Assembly (NCBI GenBank): GCA_903847205.1
Contig: CAINDA010000026.1
Span: 1 to 64,000, forward strand
Origin: an uncultured Bacteroidota bacterium
GTDB taxonomy: Bacteria > Bacteroidota > Bacteroidia > 2-12-FULL-35-15
Direction of reading: 5' to 3'
Length of the DNA stretch: 64,000 nt
Part shown: in pieces, positions 7,881 to 16,672 of the stretch
How the letters are laid out: the number at the start of each line of letters is the position of its first letter
How positions within the stretch are numbered: the stretch's first letter is position 1
Program-made: the position numbers and the translations under genes
Notes under the pieces: model-generated
The model's database searches: none
What the model was told of the DNA's origin: nothing
What the model saw: the letters and a program-made list of their open reading frames with translations, nothing else

Positions 7881-10043
7881 TTACTTCAAAGGCTTTATAC
7901 TTCCCTCTTTAACAGGACTGAATGTTGTTCTTCTGTTTTTTTGACGCTCAGCATCGGTCTGAGGTTTAGCAATCAAAAGTTTTGTGCTTCCGTATCCCTT
8001 AGCAATCATACGTTCAAGGGCAATTCCTTTAGATGACAGATAATCAACGCATGACTTAGAGCGATCCTCAGAGAGCTGAATAACAGTTTTATCCACGCCG
8101 TGTTCGGATGCATCAGCATACGAATCAATTTCAACACTGAAGTTATTATTTAATTTCAGAAAGTCTGCTAGGTTATCTAACGCCTTTTTTGCCTCGGGAC
8201 TTAAATTTGCCATTTCAGAATCATATTCTACACTCGGGAAAGCAGTTACATCCGTTGAAGAACTCGGTGCAAGAAAAAAGTCTCTTTCAAAGTGCTTGGA
8301 TTCAGTTAATCCTAAAGTAACAACTGTTCCGGCATCTCCAAAATAGTTATTCTTCTGGGCTTTCATGTAAAGCTCCATACCATCGCCAAGCTTATAAAAA
8401 TATGTCCCTTTAGAATCAGTAGTGAGAAAAAATGGCTCCCTTTCTCCCCTGATATCTTTAAAAGTTATAGTTGCATTTGCGAGCACCTGGTTATCCTCTG
8501 AACTGTAAACAGTGCCTCGGATATCATAAACGTTAGGTTCTTTAACAACAGTGTATATTTTGTTGCACGATCCTCCGCCTTTGCAGTCCTTACAGTCTTT
8601 CCGATCAGATGTAACAAAACCTTGAAGCTGGTTTTGGTTAAGAATAAAGTAGCTGTCGTCGTTGTTAGAATTAATGGGCTGTCCCAAATTCTTCGGCGCA
8701 GACCATATTGAATCATTGCTGTTATAAGAAGATTTAAAAACATCGAGTCCTCCAAATCCAGGATGCCCATCTGAACTGAAGTACAATGTTGCAGTAGCCG
8801 GATGATAAAACGGACTTACTTCATCTGCTGCAGTGTTGATTATCGGCCCCATATTAACAGGTTCTCCATAAGTTCTGCCGTCTTCATCAATAAACTCATA
8901 CCAGATGTCCATTTTGCCGTAACCTCCCGGGCGGTTAGAGGAAAAATAAATAATAGTGCCGTCTGGAATTACTGAAGGGTCCGTGCTTTTGTATCCATCC
9001 GCATTTACTTTATCATTCATTTTTTGCGGGATCAGCCAATTTTCATTCATGAATCTCGAAAAATAAATAGCACACTGATTTTTATCAGCAGCAGACCACC
9101 TTGTAAAATAAAAGCTGTGACGATCCCTTGACAAGAAGCCCGCTCCTTCATTCATATTAGTATTAATAGGACCGTCCACCTTTTTTAAATCGGCCCAGCC
9201 TTTGTCAGTTTTTGCAGCTGTGTAAATATCGCAGGAGTTTCTTCCTTTTTCTTTTTTAGGGTCGATAATGGTATTTCCGTCGCGGGCAGCAGTAAACTCT
9301 AAACTGTTTTCATCACCGTAATAATTTACGGCAAAGCTGGAAGCTCCGGAATTAAATACAGAATCGGCTTCAGTTATTGTTACTCCTTTTACGGTGCTGC
9401 TTTCATCTAATGCTAAATAGCATCCAGCAATTTTAAGCTTTGCCAGTTTAACCAAAATTGAATCAGAAGATTTTTTACTGTTTAAATCTGTTCCGCTCAC
9501 TATTGCATCAAATTGAAGATTAGCTGATGGGTATTTTTTGTTTTTCATCAATGCGTCGCCATACCAATAGCCTTCAAAAGGATATAAAGCTCCATTCATT
9601 TTGACAGATTTCTGATACCAGATTTCTGCATTTTTATAATCGCGGTTCAACCGGTAGCTCTCAGCTATTTGATGAACTGCGTATTGCTCGTCGGTTCCCG
9701 AAAATCCTGTAGTTTTTGCAGAGTCTTTATTGGCTGCAATTGCCGGAAGAGTGCTGTCTTTTGTATTCGTTTCTTTTGGAATATAAGCTACTGTCAAACC
9801 AAGAAACTTAAATCCGGCTGCACCGTTTTTTTTAACCGGCGGAGTGTAAGGTTTGGTTTCATAAGGATGTGTAATATCCGCAGGAGTGTTTTTGTCAATT
9901 ATCTTTAAATAATAAGAAACGGCGGTATTATAATTCCCGGTATTAAATGCAGCATCACCATACTCTAACCATTCTCTTTTGGTTTGAGCAAAAGCAGTAA
10001 TGGAAAATGTAAAAAAAACTAGTAATGTTACAATACGTTTCAT
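7881..10043 (-). CDS. PorE-like OmpA/PD40 protein of the type B T9SS cluster
   Basis: A periplasmic protein of about 720 residues: signal peptide (MKRIVTLLVFF to AFAQ), TPR-like N-terminus (about 20-200), PD40 propeller strands (about 230-500, e.g. IIYFSSNRPGG), a carboxypeptidase-regulatory-like fold (510-600) and an OmpA peptidoglycan-binding domain (600-715, LSEDRSKSCVDYL). I place the start at 10043 (MKRIVT), three codons inside the longest frame, since it gives the better signal peptide. It lies 34 bases behind the PorP/SprF gene, and the pair follows a type B CTD adhesin, so it is likely the peptidoglycan-anchored partner of that outer-membrane protein. It is a paralogue of the 2732-4849 product. 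Confidence 0.85.
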   Translation of the reverse strand: MKRIVTLLVFFTFSITAFAQTKREWLEYGDAAFNTGNYNTAVSYYLKIIDKNTPADITHPYETKPYTPPVKKNGAAGFKFLGLTVAYIPKETNTKDSTLPAIAANKDSAKTTGFSGTDEQYAVHQIAESYRLNRDYKNAEIWYQKSVKMNGALYPFEGYWYGDALMKNKKYPSANLQFDAIVSGTDLNSKKSSDSILVKLAKLKIAGCYLALDESSTVKGVTITEADSVFNSGASSFAVNYYGDENSLEFTAARDGNTIIDPKKEKGRNSCDIYTAAKTDKGWADLKKVDGPINTNMNEGAGFLSRDRHSFYFTRWSAADKNQCAIYFSRFMNENWLIPQKMNDKVNADGYKSTDPSVIPDGTIIYFSSNRPGGYGKMDIWYEFIDEDGRTYGEPVNMGPIINTAADEVSPFYHPATATLYFSSDGHPGFGGLDVFKSSYNSNDSIWSAPKNLGQPINSNNDDSYFILNQNQLQGFVTSDRKDCKDCKGGGSCNKIYTVVKEPNVYDIRGTVYSSEDNQVLANATITFKDIRGEREPFFLTTDSKGTYFYKLGDGMELYMKAQKNNYFGDAGTVVTLGLTESKHFERDFFLAPSSSTDVTAFPSVEYDSEMANLSPEAKKALDNLADFLKLNNNFSVEIDSYADASEHGVDKTVIQLSEDRSKSCVDYLSSKGIALERMIAKGYGSTKLLIAKPQTDAERQKNRRTTFSPVKEGSIKPLK

Positions 10044-10048
10044 ACAAA

Positions 10049-10080
10049 ACAATTTAACAATTTAACAGTTTGAAAATTTA
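10049..10080. repeat. AT-rich intergenic repeat (AATTTAACAATTTAAC type)
   Basis: Two tandem AATTTAACA units followed by GTTTGAAAATTT lie between two genes of one cluster. Relatives occur near 14.42-14.50, 28.13-28.16 and 48.43-48.48 kb. Confidence 0.4.
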
Positions 10081-11118
10081 TAATCTTGGGCAATTGGCCA
10101 AAGGGTTCGGTTTGCTTTTACGGGCAATATATGTTAATGATATTTCAAATCCCCCGCGATAGGCAGAGGCTGTTTTTAAAGGCGATGTATTGATATCATA
10201 ACTGACGCGTGCAGTATAGCTTCCTTTCTTAATACCGGCCTCAATAATGGATGCGTCATTATATCTATAGGTAGGGCCGAAAATTAAATAAGTATCAGCA
10301 TCCTTCATAAAATAATGCAGTAAAAGAGAAGCGGAAACTCCTTGGTCGTTTATTTGACTCATATAAATGATTTTAGGAAGGAACTGTATTTTTTCGTTAA
10401 CGTTTATTTTTGTGCCGGCGTGGAGATAGTACCTTCTTGGCATTTTGTTATCAGCACCCATAAAGGTTTCTTTAGGTTCTGATAAATGGAATGCTGAGAA
10501 GCCGATAAATGGGTTGAAGCGTGAATTTTCTTTCGCATAATAATACAAAAAGCCGGCATTAAAATCAGGAACCATAAAACTAGTATTGCTGAATGTTTCG
10601 CCGCTTGGAAGACTTGGATTAAGACTGCCTCCATTTGCCATATCGTACTGATTTCCGAAAGTAAGAGCACTTGCATTAAAACTGTTTTGCTGCGTACCTC
10701 CCTGCATCCCTAAAGCTAAGTGATGATTGTTTGCTTTGTCAAAAACCACATCATAACCAATAGATAATAATGCGCTTGAAACATTATATGATCCAGCGCC
10801 AGCCCTGTAATTCATGATTTGCAGTCCGACACCAAATTTTTTAACCGGCATATCAAATGAAATACCTGCTGTTGTTAAAGGCTTGCTTGCAACTGCTGCC
10901 CATTGTGTGCGGTAATGCAGATGCACGCGGTAACTGCCGTCAAACATTCCAGTCATTGAAGGGTTCAAAAATAATGGTGCTGCATCATACTGCGAAAGAT
11001 GAAAGTCCTGGGCAAAAATAAGAGAGGGTAAAAATAAAAACAACCAAACACCTCTCCTTAATCCCCTCTTTAGCAGAGGAAAACGGCAGCTGTTAACTTT
11101 ATCTTTTTTCTTTTCCAT
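10078..11118 (-). CDS. PorP/SprF family type IX secretion membrane protein
   Basis: A 346-residue outer-membrane beta-barrel protein of the PorP/SprF family, marked by the N-terminal QDFHLSQYDAAPLFLNPSMTG after the signal peptide. Known SprF proteins are needed to export or attach the type B CTD adhesin encoded beside them, as SprF is for SprB in Flavobacterium johnsoniae. Here the adhesin gene (11182-13572) lies immediately upstream and a PorE-like gene downstream, all on the minus strand. The signal peptide region is odd: residues about 11-25 (CRFPLLKRGLRRGVW) read like translation of a GC-rich palindromic repeat at 11042-11090, so the original start may have been altered. Confidence 0.88.
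   Translation of the reverse strand: MEKKKDKVNSCRFPLLKRGLRRGVWLFLFLPSLIFAQDFHLSQYDAAPLFLNPSMTGMFDGSYRVHLHYRTQWAAVASKPLTTAGISFDMPVKKFGVGLQIMNYRAGAGSYNVSSALLSIGYDVVFDKANNHHLALGMQGGTQQNSFNASALTFGNQYDMANGGSLNPSLPSGETFSNTSFMVPDFNAGFLYYYAKENSRFNPFIGFSAFHLSEPKETFMGADNKMPRRYYLHAGTKINVNEKIQFLPKIIYMSQINDQGVSASLLLHYFMKDADTYLIFGPTYRYNDASIIEAGIKKGSYTARVSYDINTSPLKTASAYRGGFEISLTYIARKSKPNPLANCPRL
11042..11090. repeat. palindromic repeat embedded in a signal-peptide coding region
   Basis: CCTCT-TTAGC-AGAGG forms a hairpin, next to a CCTCTCCTTAATCCCC segment. On the minus strand this encodes PLLKRGLRRG, a peptide typical of translated intergenic repeats. Confidence 0.5.
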
Positions 11119-11181
11119 TTATCTTTTTTATATCTTTTAAAATCAGCCATCAACTCTAAGAGCAGAGAGAAATGATCAATG

Positions 11182-13572
11182 CTATCTCAATAAAGTTACA
11201 TCGCCGGAGATTCTATATTCTGTGTCATCCTCGGTTACACCGATAACAGTGTAAACATAAACGCCCATCGCCTGGGGAATACCGTTTCTCTTGCCATCCC
11301 AGCCGTCTGACTGGTTATGGGATTCGAATACCAGTTCACCCCATCCGTTATAAATTTTAAACTCAACAGTTTTATACGGGCCGCCGTAGAAATAAAAAAT
11401 ATCATTCTGCCCGTCTCCATTGGGAGTAAATCCGCTTGGACCGGCAGGAGTTGTGGAAACTGTTTCCTGCTCGCATTTGCCGTCAGCACATCCATTTATA
11501 TCAGTAACAATTAAGCAAACATTATAAACACCAGCTGTAGTATAAGTGTGTAATGGATTTTGAATAGTTGATTTTGAATCTGCTGATGCATCTCCAAAGT
11601 CCCAATGCCAGGCAACAGCAGAAGTGGATTGGTTTGTGAAATTAATATTTTGTCCAATATCCGCCGTAACATCATTGGCTGTGAAGGCAACCACAGGTAC
11701 TGAAAGAACATTTAGGGGCTGAGTAACGCTGTCAATACAGCCCTGAGAAGACTTCACAACCAAAGTAACAGAGTATGCTCCGTTGGGGGCAAAATAGTAA
11801 TGTGTTGGATTTTGAACAGCGCTGATTAAATTATCACCAAAACGCCAGTTCCAATTCGTTATTGAAGCACCAGGTACAGTTGACGAATCGGTAAATATTG
11901 TCCCAGTATTCAAACAGTTTCCATTCGCTAAAAATGAAGCAGCGGGGAGACAGAAAACATTAACGGCCTGGATCTGAGTATCAATACAGCCATTGCTTCC
12001 AGTCACTATTAACGTAGTATTATGCGAACCGCACGAAGAGTATACATGTGATGGAGATTGCAGAATACTTGGCAGACCTGTTGTTTCAAAAATCCAATTC
12101 CAATTTGTAATACTTCCGGCAGGAGTTGAGTGGTCAGTAAATACTGTAGGAGCGCCTTTACAAACTGTTGTGCTTGTAAACGCTGCTACAGGGGCCGGTT
12201 TAACAAACACTTTAAGAGTATCGGTTACAGGATGACAGCCAGTATTATTTGTTGAAGTAAACCTGAGGCTGACGTGTCCAATGAGTTTATCAGCCACACT
12301 TGGTATATATGTTCCGGTGAGCGCATTTGCACTTGGAATGAAAGTTCCTGTTCCTGTTGTACTCCAAAAACCGGATCCTGTAGAAACAGCAACCGTCAAA
12401 ATAATCGGGCTCCCGGAACATACACTGTCATTTGTTTTGATAAGTACAGTTGGTGTGGGAGTAAAAGTTATTTTTAACGAATCTCTGGCTGATATACATA
12501 TTCCATTTCCTGTTGATTCTATATATAGAATAACAGAACCTGCAGCTGTATCTGAAGAACTAGGATGATAAATAGTAATTGTATCGTTGGCATTGCCAAA
12601 TGAACCGCCTCCTAACGTATGCCAGATACCGCCGGCTGCCCTGATAACAGAAGCATGCAATGGTACACCCGAAGTATCCTTGCATACAGTTTGATCAGAG
12701 CCTGCATGGATTATTGGTCCCGGGTTAAAAAGTATCACAAGAGTATCTGTAACATTTGGACAAAACGGACTGCTGGAAGAAGTTAATAAAACAGTATCAG
12801 AACCGTGGGCTTTTGAAGCTGCTGTCGGTCTATAAATAGGACTTAAAGAAGTTGTACTTGAAAAACTCCCTGAGCCTGTCCAAAATCCTCCTCCGGCGTT
12901 TAAAATACTGCCTACCAAATTAACAATTGTATCATTTTTACAGGTTGTAATATTGGGGCCAGCATTAGTGACAACCCTGTTTTGAACGGCTGCACCTATA
13001 GTTATTGAATCTTTGCATCCCAATGACGAAGAAGTTACCAGCTTAACATTCAATGTTTGATTGCCGACAGTGAAAAGGTGAGAAGGGTTTTGCAAAGTGG
13101 AAGTGTTGTTAACGCCAGACCCCGGATCGTCAAAAGACCAAAGCCAGCTCATTACAGCTCCCGGACCTATAGTTGATGCATCAACAAAATTTACAGGAGT
13201 GCTGATACATTTAGGTGCGTCGTGAGAAAAATGAGATACCACAAAAGACATATTAACAAGATGTTTGATTGTATCAGCACAAGGTGTGCCTTTGTCAACA
13301 ATTAAAGTAGCGGTAAAAGTACCCAAAATGGGATAGGTATATGGAGGAGGATTTTGAAGCAGGGACGTGTCACCTAAAGTGGTTCCGTCGCCGAAATCCC
13401 AAAAATAAGTTGTTGCGCCAATTGAAGTATTTGAAAAAGAAATCGTTTTAACATTACATGCGCCCGGCGTGGAAGTAAAACCAGCTGTATCCCCAGGGCA
13501 ATTGTGGGCAGAAGAAATAAAGGATCCGAAAAATGTGAAAATATAAAGCAGCAGGAGTAGTTTATTCTTCAT
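11182..13572 (-). CDS. PKD-repeat surface protein with type B T9SS sorting domain
   Basis: A 796-residue exported protein. A signal peptide (residues 1-22) precedes PKD domains at about 25-110 and 112-195 (WDFGDGT, LWSFDDPGSG). Three Ig-like repeats follow (200-460, each with a GGGFWTGSGSF-like motif), then three more PKD domains (465-715, WNWRFGD, WHWDFGD). The C-terminus is a gliding-motility-type CTD (from about 715: GFTPNGDGQNDIFYF, IYNGWGELVFES, GWDGKRNG). Type B CTDs direct T9SS secretion, and the next gene codes the PorP/SprF partner this class requires. The likely role is an adhesin or surface filament; no enzymatic domain is visible. Confidence 0.88.
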   Translation of the reverse strand: MKNKLLLLLYIFTFFGSFISSAHNCPGDTAGFTSTPGACNVKTISFSNTSIGATTYFWDFGDGTTLGDTSLLQNPPPYTYPILGTFTATLIVDKGTPCADTIKHLVNMSFVVSHFSHDAPKCISTPVNFVDASTIGPGAVMSWLWSFDDPGSGVNNTSTLQNPSHLFTVGNQTLNVKLVTSSSLGCKDSITIGAAVQNRVVTNAGPNITTCKNDTIVNLVGSILNAGGGFWTGSGSFSSTTSLSPIYRPTAASKAHGSDTVLLTSSSSPFCPNVTDTLVILFNPGPIIHAGSDQTVCKDTSGVPLHASVIRAAGGIWHTLGGGSFGNANDTITIYHPSSSDTAAGSVILYIESTGNGICISARDSLKITFTPTPTVLIKTNDSVCSGSPIILTVAVSTGSGFWSTTGTGTFIPSANALTGTYIPSVADKLIGHVSLRFTSTNNTGCHPVTDTLKVFVKPAPVAAFTSTTVCKGAPTVFTDHSTPAGSITNWNWIFETTGLPSILQSPSHVYSSCGSHNTTLIVTGSNGCIDTQIQAVNVFCLPAASFLANGNCLNTGTIFTDSSTVPGASITNWNWRFGDNLISAVQNPTHYYFAPNGAYSVTLVVKSSQGCIDSVTQPLNVLSVPVVAFTANDVTADIGQNINFTNQSTSAVAWHWDFGDASADSKSTIQNPLHTYTTAGVYNVCLIVTDINGCADGKCEQETVSTTPAGPSGFTPNGDGQNDIFYFYGGPYKTVEFKIYNGWGELVFESHNQSDGWDGKRNGIPQAMGVYVYTVIGVTEDDTEYRISGDVTLLR

Positions 13573-13754
13573 TCAGAATTTTGTTTTTCTCTGTAATTAA
13601 TTCGTAAAAGTAGTAAAATTTTAATACATCCAAATTTTTATTAAAAAAAATGTAAATCACATAAAAAAAGCAACCTTCTTCTGCCCCTGATTAATCAAAG
13701 GGACAGCATGTTAAGCCGTTTCGGATAAGTTCAGTTTTTTTTAATCTTCACCCA

Positions 13755-14378
13755 TTACACAGCCTCAGCTATGACTTCAATCACTTCAGGAATCATACGT
13801 TTAAGAAGTCCTTCAATCCCTGCTTTTAAAGTTATAGCAGATGAAGGACACCCGCTGCATGCACCCCGCATTTGAACAGTTACAAGTCCATAATCAAAAC
13901 TTTTGAAAGTGATGCTTCCGCCATCGCTTTCAACAGCAGGACGAATATACTGTTCCAATACCTCAATGATTTTTGCTTCTATTTCGGATGAAGGAGCTCG
14001 GTGTTCAGTAAATACTTCTTTTTTTGCTGCAAAAGTATTATCAACAGGCATTTCTGTTTTTGGAAGTTCAGTAACAATTGGTTTTCCTTCATTGATATAT
14101 ACGCGGATAAAATCACGCAGTTCAAGTGTAATATCTTCCCATAGCACAGCATCGCTTTTTGTGACTGTCACAAAATTACCGGCTAAAAAAACAGCTTTCA
14201 CAAATGGGAATTCAAAAAGTTTTGCAGCGAGCTGAGAACCTTTTGTTTCTGCTTTTGATAAATACTGCGCCGTTGCTCCATTCTCCACTAATAAACAATT
14301 GGCAACAAATTTCATTGAAGCCGGATTAGGTGTGCTTTCGGCATATATAACAACGTTTTTTTTTACAGCTGTGTCCAT
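13755..14378 (-). CDS. NifU C-terminal-domain protein, Fe-S cluster carrier
   Basis: A 207-residue cytoplasmic protein with two parts. An Nfu-N scaffold domain (residues 8-95) opens with AESTPNPASMKFVAN, and a NifU C-terminal domain (125-205) carries the cluster-binding CSGC in RGACSGCPSSAITLK. Proteins of this layout bind a 4Fe-4S cluster and pass it to target enzymes. It diverges from nadB. In many bacteria the NAD pathway partner NadA is a 4Fe-4S enzyme, but the link here is only proximity. A TATCTTCG -7 element lies 36 bases upstream. Confidence 0.9.
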   Translation of the reverse strand: MDTAVKKNVVIYAESTPNPASMKFVANCLLVENGATAQYLSKAETKGSQLAAKLFEFPFVKAVFLAGNFVTVTKSDAVLWEDITLELRDFIRVYINEGKPIVTELPKTEMPVDNTFAAKKEVFTEHRAPSSEIEAKIIEVLEQYIRPAVESDGGSITFKSFDYGLVTVQMRGACSGCPSSAITLKAGIEGLLKRMIPEVIEVIAEAV

Positions 14379-14413
14379 CTTTTACTAATTTTGAGGTTTC
14401 TAATTTTGAGGTG

Positions 14414-14421
14414 CGAAGATA
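14414..14421 (-). promoter_or_regulatory. -7 element for the NifU-domain gene
   Basis: On the minus strand TATCTTCG followed by CA fits TAnnTTyG, about 36 bases before the start codon at 14378. Confidence 0.45.
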
Positions 14422-14441
14422 CACTAACAATTTAATATTTT

Positions 14442-14498
14442 AACAAATTGACAATTTGTTAGCACTTTTTTCAAACCAGCACCTTTTCAAATTGATTT
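14442..14498. repeat. AT-rich repeat block between divergent genes
   Basis: AACAAATTG-A-CAATTTGTT (14442-14460) is a perfect inverted repeat with nine-base arms. TTTTCAAATTGATTT at 14484-14498, preceded by CAGCACC, matches two copies upstream of secDF (48437-48451 and 48460-48474). Confidence 0.5.
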
Positions 14499-14502
14499 AT
14501 TC

Positions 14503-16071
14503 ATGAACATGAAAACAGATTTTTTAATCATCGGTTCCGGAATTGCCGGACTGAGTTATGCTTTGAAAGCAGCAGCATTTGGGAAAGTGTGCATGATAAC
14601 CAAGGCTGACGAAGATGAAAGCAATACGAAATATGCGCAGGGCGGAATAGCAGCAGTAATGTACAGCCCTGATTCGTATCAAAAACATATTGAAGATACC
14701 TTGATTGCCGGCGACGGTCTTTGCGATGAAGAAGTAGTAAAAATGGTAATTACTGAGTCCGCTCAACGCATTAACGAGCTGATTGAACAAGGGGCGAAAT
14801 TTGATAAAACAGCAAACGGCGATTACGATTTAGCGAAAGAGGGAGGGCATTCAGAACACCGTATCCTGCATCATAAAGACAATACCGGTTTTGAAATTGA
14901 GCGGGCATTGCTGGCAGCGGTCCATGAACACCCAAACATAGAAATTCTTGACCATTATTTTGCGATTGATATTTTAACTCAGCATCACCTTGGGATAGAA
15001 GTAAACAGCCGCAAGCCCGATATAGAATGTTACGGTGCTTACATTTTGAATCTGCGTACCAATAAAATTGAAACAATTCTTGCCAAAATTATTCTGATGG
15101 CATCGGGCGGTGCTGGAAATGTATATGCTACTACTACAAACCCTTTTATTGCAACAGGGGATGGAGTAGCAATGGTTTACCGCGCAAAAGGTAAAATTGA
15201 AGGAATGGAGTTTTATCAATTTCACCCAACATCATTATATAATCCAGGAGAAAGCCCATCCTATTTGATTTCAGAGGCGGTACGCGGCTTTGGCGGTATT
15301 TTAAAAACAATTGACGGGCAGGAGTTTATGCAAAAGTACGATGCTCGTAAATCACTCGCTCCACGCGACATTGTTGCCCGTGCAATAGATAACGAAATGA
15401 AAATCCGCGGTGATGATTATGTTTATTTAGACTGCCGTCATTTAAATAAAGAAGAATTGATAAAACATTTCCCTAACATTTATCAAAAATGTTTAAGTAT
15501 TGGAATTGATATGCTGAAAGATTATATCCCCGTAGTACCCGCAGCACATTATATGTGCGGAGGAATTAAAGTGGATAAAAAAGGCAGAAGCAGTATCGGC
15601 CGTTTATATGCAGCCGGTGAATGTTCCTCAACAGGTCTCCATGGTGCAAACCGGCTGGCCTCTAACTCATTGCTTGAGGCGGTTGTATATGCGCATTTTG
15701 CTGCACTTGACGGTATCGAAAAAATAAAAACACTGAACTTTTGTGAAGGTATCCCAGACTGGAATGCAGAGGGGACTGCCTATCCCGAGGAAATGGTGCT
15801 GCTCATTCAGAGTTTACGCGAAGTGCAGGCTATAATGACAAATTATGTTGGTATTGTCCGTTCTGATTTACGTTTGCAGCGCGCATTCGACAGGCTTGAA
15901 ATTCTTTATAAAGAGAATGAAGCTCTTTATTTAAAAACAACCATTTCACCCAAATTATGCGAGCTTCGCAACTTAATAAATGTTGCCTATATAATCATTA
16001 AACATGCCCGGCAGCGCAAGGAAAGCAGGGGATTGCATTATACAGTTAATTACCCGAAAGTTTTGAGTTAG
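14503..16071 (+). CDS. nadB: L-aspartate oxidase
   Basis: NadB oxidises L-aspartate to iminoaspartate, the first step of de novo NAD synthesis, with FAD as cofactor. The 522-residue length is normal. Visible features: FAD-binding IIGSGIAGLSYA (7-18), GGIAAV with the preceding NTKYAQ, the active-site stretch FYQFHPTSLYN, and HGANRLASNSLLEAVV of the succinate dehydrogenase/fumarate reductase flavoprotein family. The C-terminal helical domain ends RGLHYTVNYP. Succinate dehydrogenase flavoprotein is the main alternative, but the length and the SSTGLHGANRLASNSLLE context favour NadB. No nadA or nadC lies nearby. Confidence 0.93.
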   Translation: MNMKTDFLIIGSGIAGLSYALKAAAFGKVCMITKADEDESNTKYAQGGIAAVMYSPDSYQKHIEDTLIAGDGLCDEEVVKMVITESAQRINELIEQGAKFDKTANGDYDLAKEGGHSEHRILHHKDNTGFEIERALLAAVHEHPNIEILDHYFAIDILTQHHLGIEVNSRKPDIECYGAYILNLRTNKIETILAKIILMASGGAGNVYATTTNPFIATGDGVAMVYRAKGKIEGMEFYQFHPTSLYNPGESPSYLISEAVRGFGGILKTIDGQEFMQKYDARKSLAPRDIVARAIDNEMKIRGDDYVYLDCRHLNKEELIKHFPNIYQKCLSIGIDMLKDYIPVVPAAHYMCGGIKVDKKGRSSIGRLYAAGECSSTGLHGANRLASNSLLEAVVYAHFAALDGIEKIKTLNFCEGIPDWNAEGTAYPEEMVLLIQSLREVQAIMTNYVGIVRSDLRLQRAFDRLEILYKENEALYLKTTISPKLCELRNLINVAYIIIKHARQRKESRGLHYTVNYPKVLS

Positions 16072-16126
16072 AATTATAATGAATTAGATTGCTTATCCAT
16101 TTCTGTCATTCAGATTTTAAATTGTA

Positions 16127-16350
16127 TTCTTTCACATGAAATGATGCAATAATTATGTGGGAATATCTTGGCGAGCCTGCGTTTATTGAATAATTATACG
16201 GAAACGTATTGGCGCATCCGCGTTAATGCAATATTTATATGGGAACATGTTGGCGCATCTGCGTGAATGCAATAATTATATGGGAACGTGTTGGTGCTCC
16301 TGCGTTAATTCAATGTTTATCTGGGAATGTGTTCTTTCACATGAAATGAA
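16127..16350. repeat. 41-bp tandem repeat array, about five units
   Basis: Units begin near 16146, 16188, 16228, 16269 and 16310 and read roughly GCAATAATTATATGGGAACG followed by TGTTGGCGCATCTGCGTTAAT. Both ends carry an identical 18-mer TTCTTTCACATGAAATGA (16127-16144 and 16332-16349) in place of the GGCGCATCTGCG half. The 205-base distance between the two 18-mers is exactly five times 41. The 18-mer contains a TTTCA/TGAAA palindrome. No coding frame explains the array. Confidence 0.8.
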
Positions 16351-16376
16351 GCACTCCCTAAATTGAAAACAAGTTT

Positions 16377-16526
16377 TTAATTGTAATTTAATTCTACTTT
16401 ACAAAAACAGGTTGTCCCGTCGAAATAAAAAGTTAGAATATCTGTTTTGTTTGCTCCTGTTGACAGTGTTATTACTCCTGGAATAGATGCATTGATAACT
16501 TTGCTTCCAGCAGGCAGCGTTAATGG
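16377..16526 (-). pseudogene. decayed C-terminal gene fragment
   Basis: The minus strand codes 49 residues and a stop: PLTLPAGSKVINASIPGV, then a stretch ending TFYFDGTTCFCKVELNYN. This looks like the beta-rich C-terminal end of a fibre or surface protein. Directly upstream, in the same frame, a TGA at 16527-16529 interrupts what reads as SSGCNGD-stop-PLTLP, where TGG would restore a Trp, and a TAA occurs about twenty codons further on. There is no start codon. It is probably the remnant of a longer gene. The flanking bases to 16672 hold nothing else recognisable. Confidence 0.5.
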
Positions 16527-16672
16527 TCAATCGCCATTGCATCCTGAGGATGCCGCAGCTTGAAGCTGACAGCAGTGAGATTAATTATTTTGATAGAATA
16601 CAGAGGTTAAAAGAAAGTACCCGATAGATTGAAGTACAATTTTAAAAGATTCAGATTTAACGCTGCTTTAAC

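Noticed and set aside
16146-16350. CRISPR array
   Set aside because: The period is only 41 bases and the whole unit is similar from copy to copy, with no constant repeat plus variable spacers, and there are no cas genes nearby.
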